64,000 nucleotides of DNA from Hevea brasiliensis (GCF_030052815.1 NC_079494.1:40286467-40350466); one strand, 5' to 3'. Counted from the first letter of the stretch, positions 24,363 through 37,371 are shown. The notes: a model not told the origin generated them from the sequence alone. Translations and numbers: made by a program.

Positions 24363-26328
24363 CCTACAACTTTTATGAAGAAACAAAACCCAAATTTTAA
24401 TCATAACATGTTCAAAAACTGACCTGCAGTCAATGCACAAAACTTGCAGAATTGGTTCTGCCCAGAAAAATCTAGAAAATTGCAATCCGGCCAGTTATGA
24501 TTTTTAGGCCATAACTTGAGCTACAAAACTCCAAATGGAGTGATTCAAAAAATTAATGTAACTAGACACAATAAGGAACAACTTTCATGGAGACAACTTT
24601 GCCAAAATCCTACTGTACAAATGACTAATGGAACAGTAAATATAATGCTTAAAATCTGAAAATTGTGAATAACTAACACTAAGCTTTGAAATGGTATTGG
24701 CAACCAATACCAACAACTTTAGAATGCAAAATGTGGTATGTTGGGGATATTAAAACCAATATACCTATTGTCTATGAAAAAGTCAATATTTTAGTTGACT
24801 AATAAAATGAATAGTAACCTTATATGTAAAATACAAATATTCAAGAAATGATTTTATAATATGCCCTAGTAGGCTTAATATGATTGAGTTGGATAGGTTG
24901 GCATGCCAATAGGGTTCTGATAGCAGTACTGCGTATGATGTATGGCTTCATTGCCATTCTGTGATGATAGCCTATGGCTATACTGATTATGATGTTATAC
25001 TTGGCTTTATGGCTTATTGCTTTTATGGCTTATTAGCCATTCTGTTTGCACACCGGGAGACACATTCTGACCGATGGTGTGACGGCCCAAGGTACCTGGC
25101 ATCTAGTGCTAGTTTACCCATTTATCAAGTCCGGTCAATTTGTATAGGTTACTTGGGTATGGAAAAATATAATTGTAATTGAATTTATTATTAAATGGGT
25201 ATACTGATTATGATGTTATACTTGGCTTTATGCCTTATTGCTTTTATGGCTTATTAGCCATTCTATTTGCACATTAGGAGACACATTCTGACCGATGGTG
25301 TGACGGCCCGAGGTACCTGGTATCCAGTGCTAGTTTACCCATTTATCAAGTCCGGTCAATTTGTATAGGTTACTTGGATATGGAAAAATATAATTGTAAT
25401 TGAATTGATTATTAAAGAAAATAAGGAAATGAAATATCAAGATAAAGATCAAGAATGATTACAATAAAATAAAGAAGCTCAAAATCATCAAGAAAACAAT
25501 TAACAAAATGCATGAAAAAGTTAACATCATAAAATGCAGTTAGCCTTCGACTAAACAATAAGTTAGTAATTATTCATTTCTTATGAACATAATAACTAGG
25601 AAATTATTATATTTATTTGCATATTATATTTTCTTGTATTATTGGCACCACTAAGCTTTATGCTTAGCGCGTCGCTTTTGCAAGGTGTAGGTGCTGAAGA
25701 TTTGGACAGAGAGCCCAGTAGACCACAGACTGGGTAAGGCCATTCACAGTTCTGCATAGTATCTGTGTCACCTCACAGGCTACAGTGCATTGGTAGGACA
25801 CTAGGTCCAATTTTGTATTTTGTGATTTTTGTAAGTTTTGTAATTAAACTCTTATTTTATCATGTATATTTGAAACTTATGTAATATAATTTTACATTAA
25901 TATAAGTATTTGTAACTTTATGTTTATAAATAACATATGAGAATTTATTTATGATTTGAGCCTAATGATGATGTGAAATGAATGAATGACAAATGGAGAA
26001 ATTGTTAAGAAATTATTGTAAATTGATGTGATATAAATGGAGTTTAATAATGATTGGAAATTATTGAAAGTGTTTTTTATAGGTTTCAAAAAACTGTTTT
26101 ATCCATTTTTATCCGGCACTTCTCCGGATTTTTTATAAAATTTTTGGAACCCCAAATGAATTTATAATTTCAATAAATGAATTGAATGAGTTAAATTTCA
26201 CAAAACTTCATATTCACGAAAAAATAAATTAAGGAAAAATAAAAGCAATTGAAATAAAATATGATATTTGGGTATACTGTGTGGCATATCTTACTTGGAT
26301 ACACTATAAACGGATAAGGAGTGTCACA
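24363..26328 (+). mobile_element. Solo LTR, right part (host of element B)
   Basis: After the second CCTAC copy (24363-24367), the host LTR resumes with AACTTTTATGAAGAAAC and ends GGATAAGGAGTGTCACA at 26328. The conserved stem CTAAGCTTTATGCTTAG is at 25651-25667. The two parts together make a 3.5-kb LTR (less the duplicated CCTAC) that includes a private 221-bp duplication. No PBS follows the end, so this is a solo LTR. Confidence 0.85.
24978..25419 (+). repeat. 221-bp tandem duplication inside the solo LTR
   Basis: TACTGATTATGATGTTATAC occurs at 24981 and 25202. The sequence after each copy stays nearly identical through GGTGTGACGGCCC, GTACCTGG and TAGGTTACTTGG to AATTGTAATTGAATT. Other LTR copies in the window carry the segment once, so the duplication is specific to this copy. 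Confidence 0.85.
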
Positions 26329-26399
26329 TATATAAATAAGAAGTGTGTGAAGATTTTGTGTGCAAAAGGCAACCAGGTGTGAGTAAATTGAGAGAAACG

Positions 26400-27192
26400 C
26401 TTAAGTGTGTGAGTAGACCCAGCCATTGGCCGGTTTTAACCGTGAACTGGACTAAGAATGACTTAGGTCAAACCATGGACTGGACTGGGTCAAAGATTTA
26501 AGTCCTTGAATTGACCTGAAAATGGGGGTGTGAGGGCTGGTTACGGTCCTCCTTGGGTGAACCAAGATTGGAATCTGCTTGTTCGAACTGATGATTGCAG
26601 TCCTGTTTTAGCTCATCTTAACTTTTCTTTTTTTAAAAAAAAAAAATAAATTGATCAATCAGGAGGCAACACTTGGCGCCCTTGTTGCCTTGAGCCAACG
26701 ATCCAAACCATTGGCCCAGCCAATGATTTTTGCCTTTTTGCTTTTTTTTTTTTATGAAAAGACAAAAATGTCCCTTCCAACAAAAAAAATAATACTTACG
26801 TTTTAGGGAAAATTTGGTCTTACTGAAATTGATTTATATTTAATTATCAACGAAATTTGAATTGGTGACTGTGATGATATCATTTTGAATACTTAAATAG
26901 TGGAGGCGGTATGAACCACATTTTCTAGTATTGTCAAAATTGGTAAAAGAATCATTGGCAATTCCCCAGTTTCAATGGTAGTAATAGAACAATTATTTAG
27001 TGCAAGTGGCGAATACTAGATGAAAAATGTTCTGCTACGATTCCCCAAACTTTAGAGAAGCAAACTTGTTTAGATAATTGGATAAGAGCTGATAATGGTC
27101 AACAAGAACAAGTAATAAAGATCACAAAAGAGCAATTTACAAGCACGGGGGCATCTGGAGGGGCCAAATTAGTGGGGATCATTTGTAGTTAA
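26400..27192 (+). pseudogene. hAT transposase remnant (C-terminal dimerisation domain)
   Basis: hAT transposases cut and paste class II elements; their conserved C-terminal region mediates dimerisation. Seen near 26958-27192, in frames that shift twice: the block VSMVVIEQLFSASG, then from 27010 RILDEKCSATIPQTLEKQ and CLDNWIRADNGQQ, ending at TAA 27190-27192. This follows the plant hAT consensus (IPVSxxxSExxFSxxG, R-x-L, P-x-x-L-E-x-x-x-C-x-x-W). Upstream sequence (26400-26900) is non-coding and contains CCGGTTTTAACC-like text common in hAT interiors. Only the tail survives, with shifts, so it is dead. The exact element ends were not found. Confidence 0.7.
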
Positions 27193-28770
27193 GGTAAGCA
27201 AACTATGAAGGTTTTTGATTTGTTTAGCCCTAAGAAAAAAACGTAAGTAGCTTAGTAGTCATATAATCAAGTTCATGCCCCTTTTTTCTTTTTTTTTTGC
27301 TTGTACAAATATATAGCATTTACTTTTGCTTAATATGTAAACCAAAATACTTGTTATTATTTTCTTCAATTTGTGTATATGAGTATCATTTCAATTTTCT
27401 CCATTTTTATTTTACAGTTTATTGTAACAAATTTATATATCAATAAAAAAGAAAGATTATTTTTTATTTGTAATTTTCTTAAATTTAAATTTTTCAAAAA
27501 TGTTGATTCAAAATTCATATTGAAAACGAAATCGGCTTGAACTGTATTGAATTAGGGTCTGTATTGAATTGTATTCAAGAATGTGTATACGAGTGAGTGT
27601 GTGACTGCCTCTCATGAAAAAAAAAAGTGAGTGGTGTCTTTTATGTGCACGTGAGTGAGTGAACAAGTAAGTGGCAATGTACAATGGTGAGATACACCAA
27701 ATTAGGGAGAGATTATATGGTAATCTTGCTATTCCATGTAAGATTAATATATTGAATGGCAAATCAATTAAAAATTGACACACAATTATAATAGGTAATT
27801 ATTATTCAAAAGGAAAAAAAACTGTCTTGACACATAGGAAAAACTGAATATTATGGAACCCACTCATACTTATTTGTATGATTCTAAAGTAGAGTGAGTG
27901 GGTTGTAAAATTTCTGCTTAGTCCCTCTTACTAAAAATTTTCTTCACTCAAATCCATTTTAGCTTTGAGCTTCCTATTTCTCTTTGCTTCTATTTTCTCA
28001 ACACCCAAAAGGTGGCAAGTTCAGAATTCTATATTTTTGTGGGCAGGAAAAAAAGAAAAAAACAAACAACTTAGTCGAAATAGTTAAGGTGTTTAGCGAA
28101 GACGTGTAGGAAAGCGAGTTCTCATGCCAAACACCATGAGCAACAACATAATTTACACTATTTACTTGTTCTATAGGCAATGGTTCCAATTGTATATTTT
28201 TATTTTGTCAATATCTCTATGGAAACTTGCTCAATTCCTTAATGTGCAGGTCAAGTTTCCTGGACAAAAAGTAAAAACCCACATCAGAGATATAGAGGAG
28301 AGAGGAGAAAAAAATGAAAAAGAAAAATACAATCAACTTATCAATGAAATAGTTACAATTAGGCGGCTGCTACCAACCAATTACTATATCTTTAACATAA
28401 TAATACAAACATGCATGTGAGGAGATGATTATATAAGGTTCCATGTTTAGCAGAAATTAGCAGCCAATATATGTAGCCCTGAAAATTAGAAATTAATTAG
28501 GTAAAATTATTTCAATATATATGTGAAGAATATGTTGTTTAGGTCCAGTAGTTATCATCCATCTTGCAAATTAATCTCCATTGGCTTGGCTGCTATATTG
28601 CCATTCTTGTACGCTTTCATCTAGCCCACCAAACTGTGGTAGTGGCGAGTGGCGACCAAGTAAAGAGATTATAAAGAGAAGAATAGTGCAAAGAATGCTT
28701 TATCTCCAGTTTAAGGAAGCTAAAGCCTAAAGCCCAACATTTTCTTTGTAAGCGAACACATAACATACAT
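27193..28770. other. Intergenic AT-rich DNA upstream of the lyase gene
   Basis: No gene-like frame or repeat boundary that I can support. Several T-rich runs are present (27287-27297). The last few hundred bases are the likely promoter region of the downstream gene. Confidence 0.5.
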
Positions 28771-28781
28771 ATTTATATATA
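28771..28781 (+). promoter_or_regulatory. Probable TATA box of the lyase gene
   Basis: TTTATATATAT lies about 105 bases before the ATG at 28885, followed by a pyrimidine-rich TTCACATTCTCTTCAAATTTC that would suit a start site near 28800. It is the only well-placed TATA motif on this strand. Transcript data were not available. Confidence 0.45.
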
Positions 28782-28884
28782 TTTTCACATTCTCTTCAAA
28801 TTTCTTTCTCAACGAGATATAAAACTTCGCTTATAATTGCTTATATTTAATTAATAATTAATCAATAGTAACAAGGGCCTTACC

Positions 28885-31800
28885 ATGCCGCCTCGAGGGG
28901 TGCAACTCACTATTCAAGATCGTCATGTAAATCAAGTTTGCTTAGTCTTAATTAATTTCTTCTCTTACAATTAAATATTATTTTTTTACTGCTTTATATA
29001 TAAGGGAAAAATGAAAATTTCTAATTAGAATTTTGATTTCTTGTGCAGGTGATGATGGATAATGGAATACTACAAGTCACTCTTTCAAATCCAGAAGGAA
29101 TTGTCACCGGCATACGTTATAATGGCATCGACAATTTGCTTGAAGTTCTCAATGATGAATCTAATAGAGGGTAATGGCATACGTTACAGTGGCATCATGT
29201 TCTTTTTCTTGTGCTTTTATTTCCTTTAAAGTTTTTTTTTTTTTTTCTTTTTAAAGAGAGAGATGAGTTTGTTATAGTTGAGAAGGATCATGAATGATTT
29301 GTAATAGGGATTTGATTAATGTAAGATGATAATTAATTAAATTAAGTATAGCTTTCTAAATTTTATATGGACAATCGTCAATAGTTATATATTGGTTTAA
29401 TGAGCATTAAATTATTAATTCAATATAATGCAAAAATTGTAGGTATTGGGACCTTGTATGGAGCACACCAGGGACTACGGGAACAACTGGGATTTTTGAC
29501 GTGTATGTTTTTTCTCTTTTCTTGTCTAATTCTTTTAAATAAAATGATCTGATTTATAATAAAAAAGATCAAAACATGGACGTGTGATAAAAGAGTCATC
29601 CTCTTGGCATATATTTCCTCAAGAATTGAAGAAAATTTTAAATGCTTAATGCTAAAAATGAAGGTGCGATTATGTTGGAATGTGGACATTCCCACACATG
29701 GTGGGACGAAAGGAAAATGGGGAGTTTTATGTGTTATGCATCAAAATCAAGTTGGCCAATAATGAAGTGTTGATCCAATCCCCTAATCCCTAACCCCAGA
29801 ATGTCTAACAGATTAGCATTTACAGGATTAAAGGAACAAGTTTTGAGGTGATAGTAGAAAGCGAAGAACAAGTGGAGCTCTCATTCACACGATCATGGGA
29901 TCCCTCTCAGGAAGGCAAGCTTGTTCCCTTAAAGATAGACAAAAGGTCAGCACTTCTCCTGCGATATAATTTATTATTTCCTTGGAAATTAATCCCATCC
30001 TATACATGCTCTTTTTGACAATATAAATAATTATTTCCCTTTACTTTTTAGGTTTGTAATGCTTCGTGGCTGCTCAGGCTTCTACTCCTATGCCATCTAT
30101 GAGCACTTGCAAGAATGGCCTGGTTTCAACCTTGGGGAGACCAGAATTGCTTTCAAACTTAGAAAAGACAAGTAATAATAATTTTTCTTCTTTTCATTTC
30201 CTGTTTCACATTGATAAAATTAACTTTCAGCTTCATTTGAGTGGATAATTATACATATAGGTTTCATTACATGGCCGTAGCAGACAATAGACAAAGGTAC
30301 ATGCCCTTACCTGACGACCGTTTGTCGCCAAGAGGGCTGGCCTTGACCTATCCTGAGGCAGTGTTGCTTGTGAATCCTGTTGAGCCTGAGTTCAAAGGAG
30401 AGGTTGATGACAAGTATCAATATTCATCTGAAAACAAAGACAATCGGGTGCATGGCTGGATTTGCATGGATCCACCTGTGGGGTTCTGGAAAATCACTCC
30501 TAGCAATGAGTTTCGAACCGGTGGACCCCTCAAACAGAACTTGACCTCCCATGTTGGTCCCACCACCCTCGCAGTAAGTGCTAATTTTCATATTAATAAG
30601 GCTGAATTTCTCAATTTTTAATTTGATGGGTTATAAATGTTATGATCAGGTGTTTCTCAGTGCACATTACTCTGGAGAAGATTTGGTTCCAAAATTTGAA
30701 GCCGGTGAGGCCTGGAAGAAAGTGTTTGGTCCAGTTTTTATGTATTTTAATTCTGCCATGGTTGGAGATGAGCCGCTTTCGCTTTGGGAGGATGCTAAAA
30801 AGCAGGTTACATATATATACATATTTAATTCTATATTAATTTAGAGATTAAAAAGGTGCTTGATTATTATTTTTTAGTGAATGAAAACTAATGTATTAAT
30901 TACAAGAGAACTTAGAAATTCAGAATGATTAATTCAGATGGAGATTGAAGTCCAAAGTTGGCCCTATAGTTTCCCAGCCTCCGAAGATTACCAAAAGTCA
31001 GATCAACGAGGGAATGTGAGTGGTAGACTACTAGTGAAAGACAGGTACCATTTTTTTTTTTTTTTAAATTGTTTTGAATATGTGAATTTAGTGTTAGCAG
31101 AGTTGAATGACAAAAAATGGTTCATATAGTGGACTCCAGTTAATTTGGAATTAACACATGATTATAAATGCTGTATTGCAAGTTAATTAACTTAAAATAA
31201 CAACGGTGTAGGTTTGTTAGCGATGACTACATATCAGCAAATGGGGCTTATGTTGGATTGGCCCCACCAGGTGATGTTGGATCCTGGCAAAGGGAATGCA
31301 AGGTGATCATCGCATAATTAAATTGCCTATTTTTCTTTACAACTTAAAAACTAACAAGCATGCATTCTTTTATAGGATTACCAATTCTGGAGTAAAGCAG
31401 ATGAGAATGGGTATTTTTCAATTAATGAGATACGAACTGGCAACTACAATCTTTATGCTTGGGTTCCTGGTTTTATCGGTGATTATCGATATGATGTTGT
31501 CATTACCATTACCTCTGGTATTAATCAATTAAATTTTCATTTTGAAATTATAATAGCTTCCTGTTCTACTTCATTTTATATAATAATTAATTCAATTAGC
31601 ATCATTTGTCATATAGGTTGTGATATTGATACGGGTGATCTTGTGTTTGATCCTCCAAGAGATGGCCCCACATTGTGGGAAATAGGAATTCCTGATCGTT
31701 CTGCTGCAGAGTTTTATATTCCTGATCCAAATCCTTTGTATATCAATAAACTCTATGTTAATCATCCTGACAGGTTAGCCATCTTATCAAATTTCTTCCT

Positions 31801-33617
31801 CTACTTTTTTTTAAGGAAAAAAAAATGTTTCAAGATTTCAATTCTTATATTACGTTAAGAGACAATCTCTCGAATATTAAATTATTAGCCCAATACTCTT
31901 AATTTTCCAATTTCAAGATTTTGGGGTTAATCATAACTAATGGCTCGGATCATGCTTCTATTTTTGGAAATAATGCAGGTTTAGGCAATACGGATTGTGG
32001 GAAAAATATGCTGAATTATATCCCAACGGAGACTTAGTTTACACCGTTGGCGCTAGCGATTATACTAAAGATTGGTTCTTTGCCCAGGTTACCAGGTTTA
32101 TTTCATTTTCATTATTACTCTTATCAGTCCCCATCAATTGTTAGAGAAGAATAAAGTTTAATCATATGCTATTAGAGTACAAATGCCTTGACCTAATAGC
32201 AAGGTGAGACTTGCTAGGACAGAGCCAGTGCCAGATTCTAATCTCACTAATATAATCTCCTAAAATTAATCTTTACCTGTCCCACAGATGTTGACTTTTT
32301 ACAATGTACCTTCTTAATCAATCACATTGCAGGAAAAAAGATGACAATACATACCAGAGAACAACATGGCAAATTAAGTTCAAACTCGACAGTGTTGATC
32401 AAAATGGCATTTATAAATTGCGAGTCGCACTTGCATCTGCAAGCGTTTCTGAATTGCAGGTACATAGAAGTCATTTTTTTTTTAATTATTTAAACGTCAC
32501 ATTATTCCTAGTCTAAAAAAATAGATCACATTGATATTAACTGTTATGCACTGCAAGTCGTATAGGTTGAATCATGTGAGGATGGGCCACATAGGTAGAA
32601 CTTACCCTAAAAATCGGCTTGCAAGGGAATAATGCCTAGGAACTTATTAACCTCTTACCAAAATTATTCCTTAGCAATGTGGCATCATAATAATACCCTA
32701 TGCTTGAAGAATCAACATCCTTGTTAGTTACGGCTAGCACCTCACACATTGGACCGCCCGTCCTTGCACAATAGGTTTAGGCCATCACTCCGTGAGCCAC
32801 CACTCAATGGGTCACCACTCCAAGTGTCGGGTATTGCAAAATGGGGCAAGCTCTGATATCAATTGATGTGAACTATTGTGCACCATGAGTCGCAGAGGTT
32901 GAACCATGTGAAGATAAGTCACCTAGGTAGAACTCACCCCCGAAAATGGGCTTACAAGGGAAGGATATCTAAGGACTTATTAACCTTTTACCAAAATTGT
33001 TATTTAGCGATGTGGAATCATAACACATGCACAATTGAATTTTATCTTAATGATATTAAATTATTTTGACAACTATGAAATCTAAAATTTGCCTTCCAAT
33101 CGAAATCATATGACAAAAAAATATATTCATCAAAGGATTTGCAAAATAAGAAAATATCACTTTATGGCTAGATATTAAAATTCAAGCCCTTAACAAGATG
33201 GAGCAAAATTCCAGTTATTCATAAAAAATTATATTATTATGCTATTGAATTTTAACTTAATGGTATTAAAGTCATCCCTAAATGTATGAGGTCTCGAATT
33301 CTGAGCTTCAGGAGGAATCAATTATATAAAATAAATACTGTATTATTACAAATTAAATTTGTTTTGATGTGAAGGTTCGGGTTAACGACCCAAAAGCGAA
33401 TCTTGTATTTTCAAGTGGATTGATAGGAAAGGATAATTCAATAGCGAGACATGGAATTCATGGACTCTACTGGCTATATAATATAGATGTAGGAGGTGCT
33501 CGACTTGTTCAAGGAGATAATACGTTGTTTCTCACACAACCAAGAAGCACCAGCCCTTTTCAGGGGATTATGTATGATTACATTCGTTTTGAAGGACCTT
33601 CAGCTTCATCAATTTAG
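28885..33617 (+). CDS. Rhamnogalacturonate lyase family protein (14 exons, 638 aa)
   Basis: Cleaves rhamnogalacturonan I of pectin by beta-elimination (polysaccharide lyase family 4); pectin is in the cell wall. Exons: 28885-28926, 29049-29170, 29443-29502, 29826-29945, 30052-30171, 30261-30573, 30650-30805, 30938-31044, 31212-31302, 31376-31517, 31617-31773, 31979-32095, 32333-32459, 33375-33617. All introns are GT-AG and the joined frame is open. Domains: N-terminal lyase domain (about 1-330), fibronectin-III-like domain (about 335-428, YVGLAPPGDVGSWQ, GNYNLYAWVPGFIGDY), carbohydrate-binding-like C-terminal domain (about 440-636, WEIGIPDRSAAEFY, YDYIRFEGPS). Lys206 (DDKYQYS) and His265 (LSAHYSG) are likely catalytic. 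Their 59-residue spacing fits the Lys150/His210 pair of the Aspergillus enzyme (inference). There is an in-frame stop just upstream of the ATG (28855). No signal peptide is visible: the protein begins MPPRGVQLTIQDRHV at the domain start, so secretion is unproven. Confidence 0.93.
32542..33025 (-). mobile_element. TRIM-like miniature LTR element in the last intron of the lyase gene
   Basis: Two diverged direct repeats of about 155-160 bp (32542-32695 and 32867-33025) share GGTTGAA-CATGTGA-GAT, CTTATTAACCT-TTACCAAAATT and TAGC-ATGTGG-ATCATAA. Between them, on the minus strand, lies TTGATATCAGAGC (32863-32851), an initiator-Met-type primer site right beside the LTR end TGTGAAC at 32867. The internal part is only about 170 bp and non-coding. 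This is the size and order expected of a terminal-repeat retrotransposon in miniature. Target duplications are not clear, so the copy is old. Confidence 0.6.
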
Positions 33618-33813
33618 TGCTATTGGATTTTCTACTTAATTCCCTTTTTTGCTTATTTTTTATTTTGATATTGATTTTCTTTTAGTGTATGCATGTGAGC
33701 TATCTAATTAGTTAATTTTGTTCTAAATCATAAAACTTTATGCTAAATCAATTACTCATTTCATTTTTTTATTATTGTAACTATTCATGTTTTATATTTA
33801 GATTATTTGCGGA

Positions 33814-33819
33814 AATAAA
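33814..33819 (+). terminator. Candidate polyadenylation signal of the lyase gene
   Basis: AATAAA about 195 bases after the stop codon at 33615-33617, preceded by T-rich sequence. It is the first canonical hexamer on this strand after the gene. Confidence 0.4.
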
Positions 33820-36756
33820 TATATATCATGAATTTTTTTAACTCATGATCCCATCTGAGATTGACAACATAGTAAATAGATTACATAGCTTAAACTAGCT
33901 AGGTTGGGGAAATTAAGGTCAGAGAAAATACCTTTTTTTTAAATAAATGTATTAATTAGAGAGTTTTAAAAAATATTTTAAAATTAAATGTGATAACTAT
34001 TAGTCATTATAGCATTAAAGTGACAAAACAACTTTTACAAATTGTTTTTTAATTTCAATATCTAAAATTGTGTTTTGACCCTTAACGGCTCAAACTACAA
34101 TGCAAAACATGCACTAAGACGCATATATCTACATTTTGTGTCATCTAATTACCCGATTTATCTTCATATTTATCACAACTCAACTATAGCCGGTTTAGCT
34201 GAAAAGAGGAAGACGGATGGCCTCAATCACCTTTACAAACATACTGATCTCTACCAATTTACTGATAAGAATTATTAATTTAAACTACAAAAGCAAGAAT
34301 TAATCCTAGAGTTTTGTTAAATGTTTGGCAGAGTTTCCTTTGTAACTAAACCTAACCTCCTTGCAAATAAACACAATAAAAAGCAACAACACCACAACAA
34401 AAATCGAGACATTGGACAAATACCAAAACGCACTACCCGAGGATAACGCTGAAACTAGAAATAATGAATTACAGAAAAAGACGAACAAGGAACCTATACT
34501 TGTGGTTGAGGTCATGTGACGTGAGGAGAAAGATCATCTACTAGGATTGCATAAAGTACACCAGGTAATTCCCATGAAAAATGGTGGAGTTACATCGATC
34601 TCACTTAAGTACCATATCCTTAAAAGCAATTTCTAGACATGCAATTTATACAACTTAATAGAATTGAGTCCACTGGTAAGTACTGTCTTCCCATAATACT
34701 ACCATGGTATTAAATATTTATGCCACAAAGGTATATATAGACAGGAGTCATCATCCTGATAATAGTCGAGACATATTCATTATTTTTTCTATGGGACATC
34801 TAATTGAGGCATCATTTTCCAAAGGGACAATAGAAGGGACTTGATTGATGCACTCATTTCTAATAGGGTCATGGATGGCAATTTACTCCTTGTAGAAGTT
34901 CCACAACCGTCATCACCATAGCCCAATGTCTAGGTTTGGGATAGTGGGTATATAAGGAAAAGGTATTAGGCACCCTTTATGCCTGGTCTAACCTCATTAA
35001 TTCAAATGCCAGTCCTCTACTAATATTTTCAAAAGTCTTGTTTATTATTCCTTTATCAAACTTCTTACTTAAAAATACAATTTCTAAACCTACACGCATA
35101 AGTAATTCAAATAGGAATTGTTGTTTACAAATAATTTTCATGTACAAGTATTGCCTATCTACAGGATTGCTAAATTAAATTAACCAAAATTTATCGAACG
35201 ACTCAAATTAATTTAATATTGACAATTTAACTTGCAAACAACCCTAAGTTTCTAATTAACCTATTTTATTTATTTACCAAATTACCCTAAAGATAATTAA
35301 ACTAAATAAATTATGTACATGTATCATTTATTCTAATAAACACCCAAAAGATTCCAAACAATTGCAACCTAAAAAAAATTGTTTCTAATATGCTAATTTA
35401 TTTTATAATTTACTAAGTATTTAATTAAATTGAATTTACATGCTAAACATGGGTTAAAATACAAACAAAATTGATTTTAGTATTTACCGAATAAATTCCT
35501 ATTATTACTACATATTACATACAAAATTATTATCTTAAGAAAGTTTAAGGTGTATTTACCCTTTAATTTTTGCAAGTGCCATTGGGGCAAGGTACCCTTG
35601 AAGAAGGGCATTCTCTTCTTGTATAACAAGTTAATCCCTATCTTACTCCCGTTAAGCTCCACTTAAGCTCCACACAATTATTACTTTTTTTGATACTTAC
35701 CTTAGGGCTACTTACTAATTTTTTTTTTAAAATAAAATGAATAGTACAATTAAACATTTAATCATTTACAATATGAGTTTTTAATGGACCAAAACTATAC
35801 AATGGCCATGGATCTATCTAACCTAATTCTAACACTTCATAACTCCATATGACATCATACACATCATTGACATTAGATCAAGATACAATTTAAAACTTGA
35901 AGACAAAAAAAATATATATATAAACAAAATGAAATTTTCAGATTTGGTAGATTCACTGTGTTTTCGTATTTGAATTTCTAAAAATATCTAAACAACGATA
36001 AAAATTTCAAAACAATTACAAAAGCAAGATAAAATATCATATTAAATTATAAAATTAATAGCCAAATCAAAATAATTATCAAATAATTTACAAAAATCAG
36101 AACTTTTAATAGTGACAGATTTGCTCTACTTTTTTTGAAACTGCGATTTCTTTCAAATTACAAAAGATTTTTTTCATGATGCTAATGGGAAAAGTTAGAT
36201 AAGATTATGAATTTAATTTTAAACCTAAGAATCACAGAAAATAATGAAGAATTGAGAGAGATATGAGCCTTGAAAATTGGTTGCACAGTAAATCATGATC
36301 TGTAGACACCCTAACTTTAGATAGCCATAACTTACTCAATTTAATAGCTTTTTCACAATTCTTGAGACTAAAATTATCAAAATTTTACGAAGAGTAAAAA
36401 TATAATTTTTATATAATTTTTACAGAAACAAAACTGCACAAAAATTAATTAAAGATGAAGTGACAGAAATAAAAACATATACAGAGTTGTTATCACCCTC
36501 AAATTTATTATATATACATTAATGTTATAAACAAATAAGAACATCTAAAGCCATATAAACATGAAAGAATAGACATATGGCATATTGCTTGAATATTCAT
36601 AATTTAGAGCACATATTTAAAAGAAATCTTGAATGTTTCTTGAAGAAAAAGGAAAAAAAGTAAGAAGAAGAAAGAAAGAGGGAGACGAGGAAAGCTTACC
36701 TAGTTGGAGAGATGGTGTGAGATTTTTTATTTTATTGTGTTATTCTCTAGACCACA
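33820..36756. other. Non-coding AT-rich region, possible old LTR debris
   Basis: No convincing gene. At 34955-34995 the text AAGGAAAAGGTATTAGGCAC followed by CCTTTATGCC resembles the GGTGCCTAACACCTTCCCC block of Tat-type LTRs (a complementary version is at 57446-57464 of element C). Part of this region may therefore be a decayed Tat-like LTR. No borders could be placed. Confidence 0.35.
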
Positions 36757-36771
36757 CCCCCCCCCCCCCCC
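36757..36771 (+). repeat. Poly-C tract (15 C)
   Basis: A run of C followed by CTCCTCCTCCC in otherwise AT-rich DNA. Confidence 0.85.
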
Positions 36772-37371
36772 TCCTCCTCCCTTTTTTTCCTTCTTTTTTG
36801 TGAGGTATTTATAAGGTTTAGGTAAAAAAATTATATAAGAAGTTTATGTAATCTCTAAATAAGAAGATTTAAAGAGTCTTAAAGTGAAAATTTTCCTATT
36901 TTATTTTTATCTTTCTTTAAAAATAAAAAATAATTGTGGACTTTTATTTATTTAATCAAAATTTTCTACTGGGCCTTATTAGCCTTAGAGAGCCCAATTA
37001 GCTTCAATTATCTTTTTTTAATAAAACAAATTCTTAAAATTAAATTTTAAAAAAAATAAAATTTCATTTAAATTTAATTAAATATTTTTTTACTCTTCAA
37101 AATTGTTTTCTCTAAGAAAATGATATACATATGATTATCCATTTTTAATGCCTCTAAATATATCTCATAATTATATAAATTTTTCATCAGTTTTCTTAAG
37201 GCCTGAATGCACATGCCTACAACGTCACAAAAATAGAGGTCTACAGTTTATCCCTTATTTTTGTGAGATTTGAAATAAATGCGAAGGCATTGCTCAAATT
37301 TTGGCAAAGTGAAAACACATTTTTTTGAAAACTGTTTGAAAGCAAGCATAATATTGGCTTTGAAGATTGAG

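Noticed and set aside
28124..28420. 98-residue plus-strand frame upstream of the lyase gene
   Set aside because: No similarity to a signal peptide exon, no splice donor leading in frame to 29049, and composition like the surrounding intergenic DNA.
34306..34515. 69-residue hydrophobic minus-strand frame
   Set aside because: One or two membrane-like stretches only, no recognisable family, no promoter or neighbouring exon; could be chance in AT-rich DNA.
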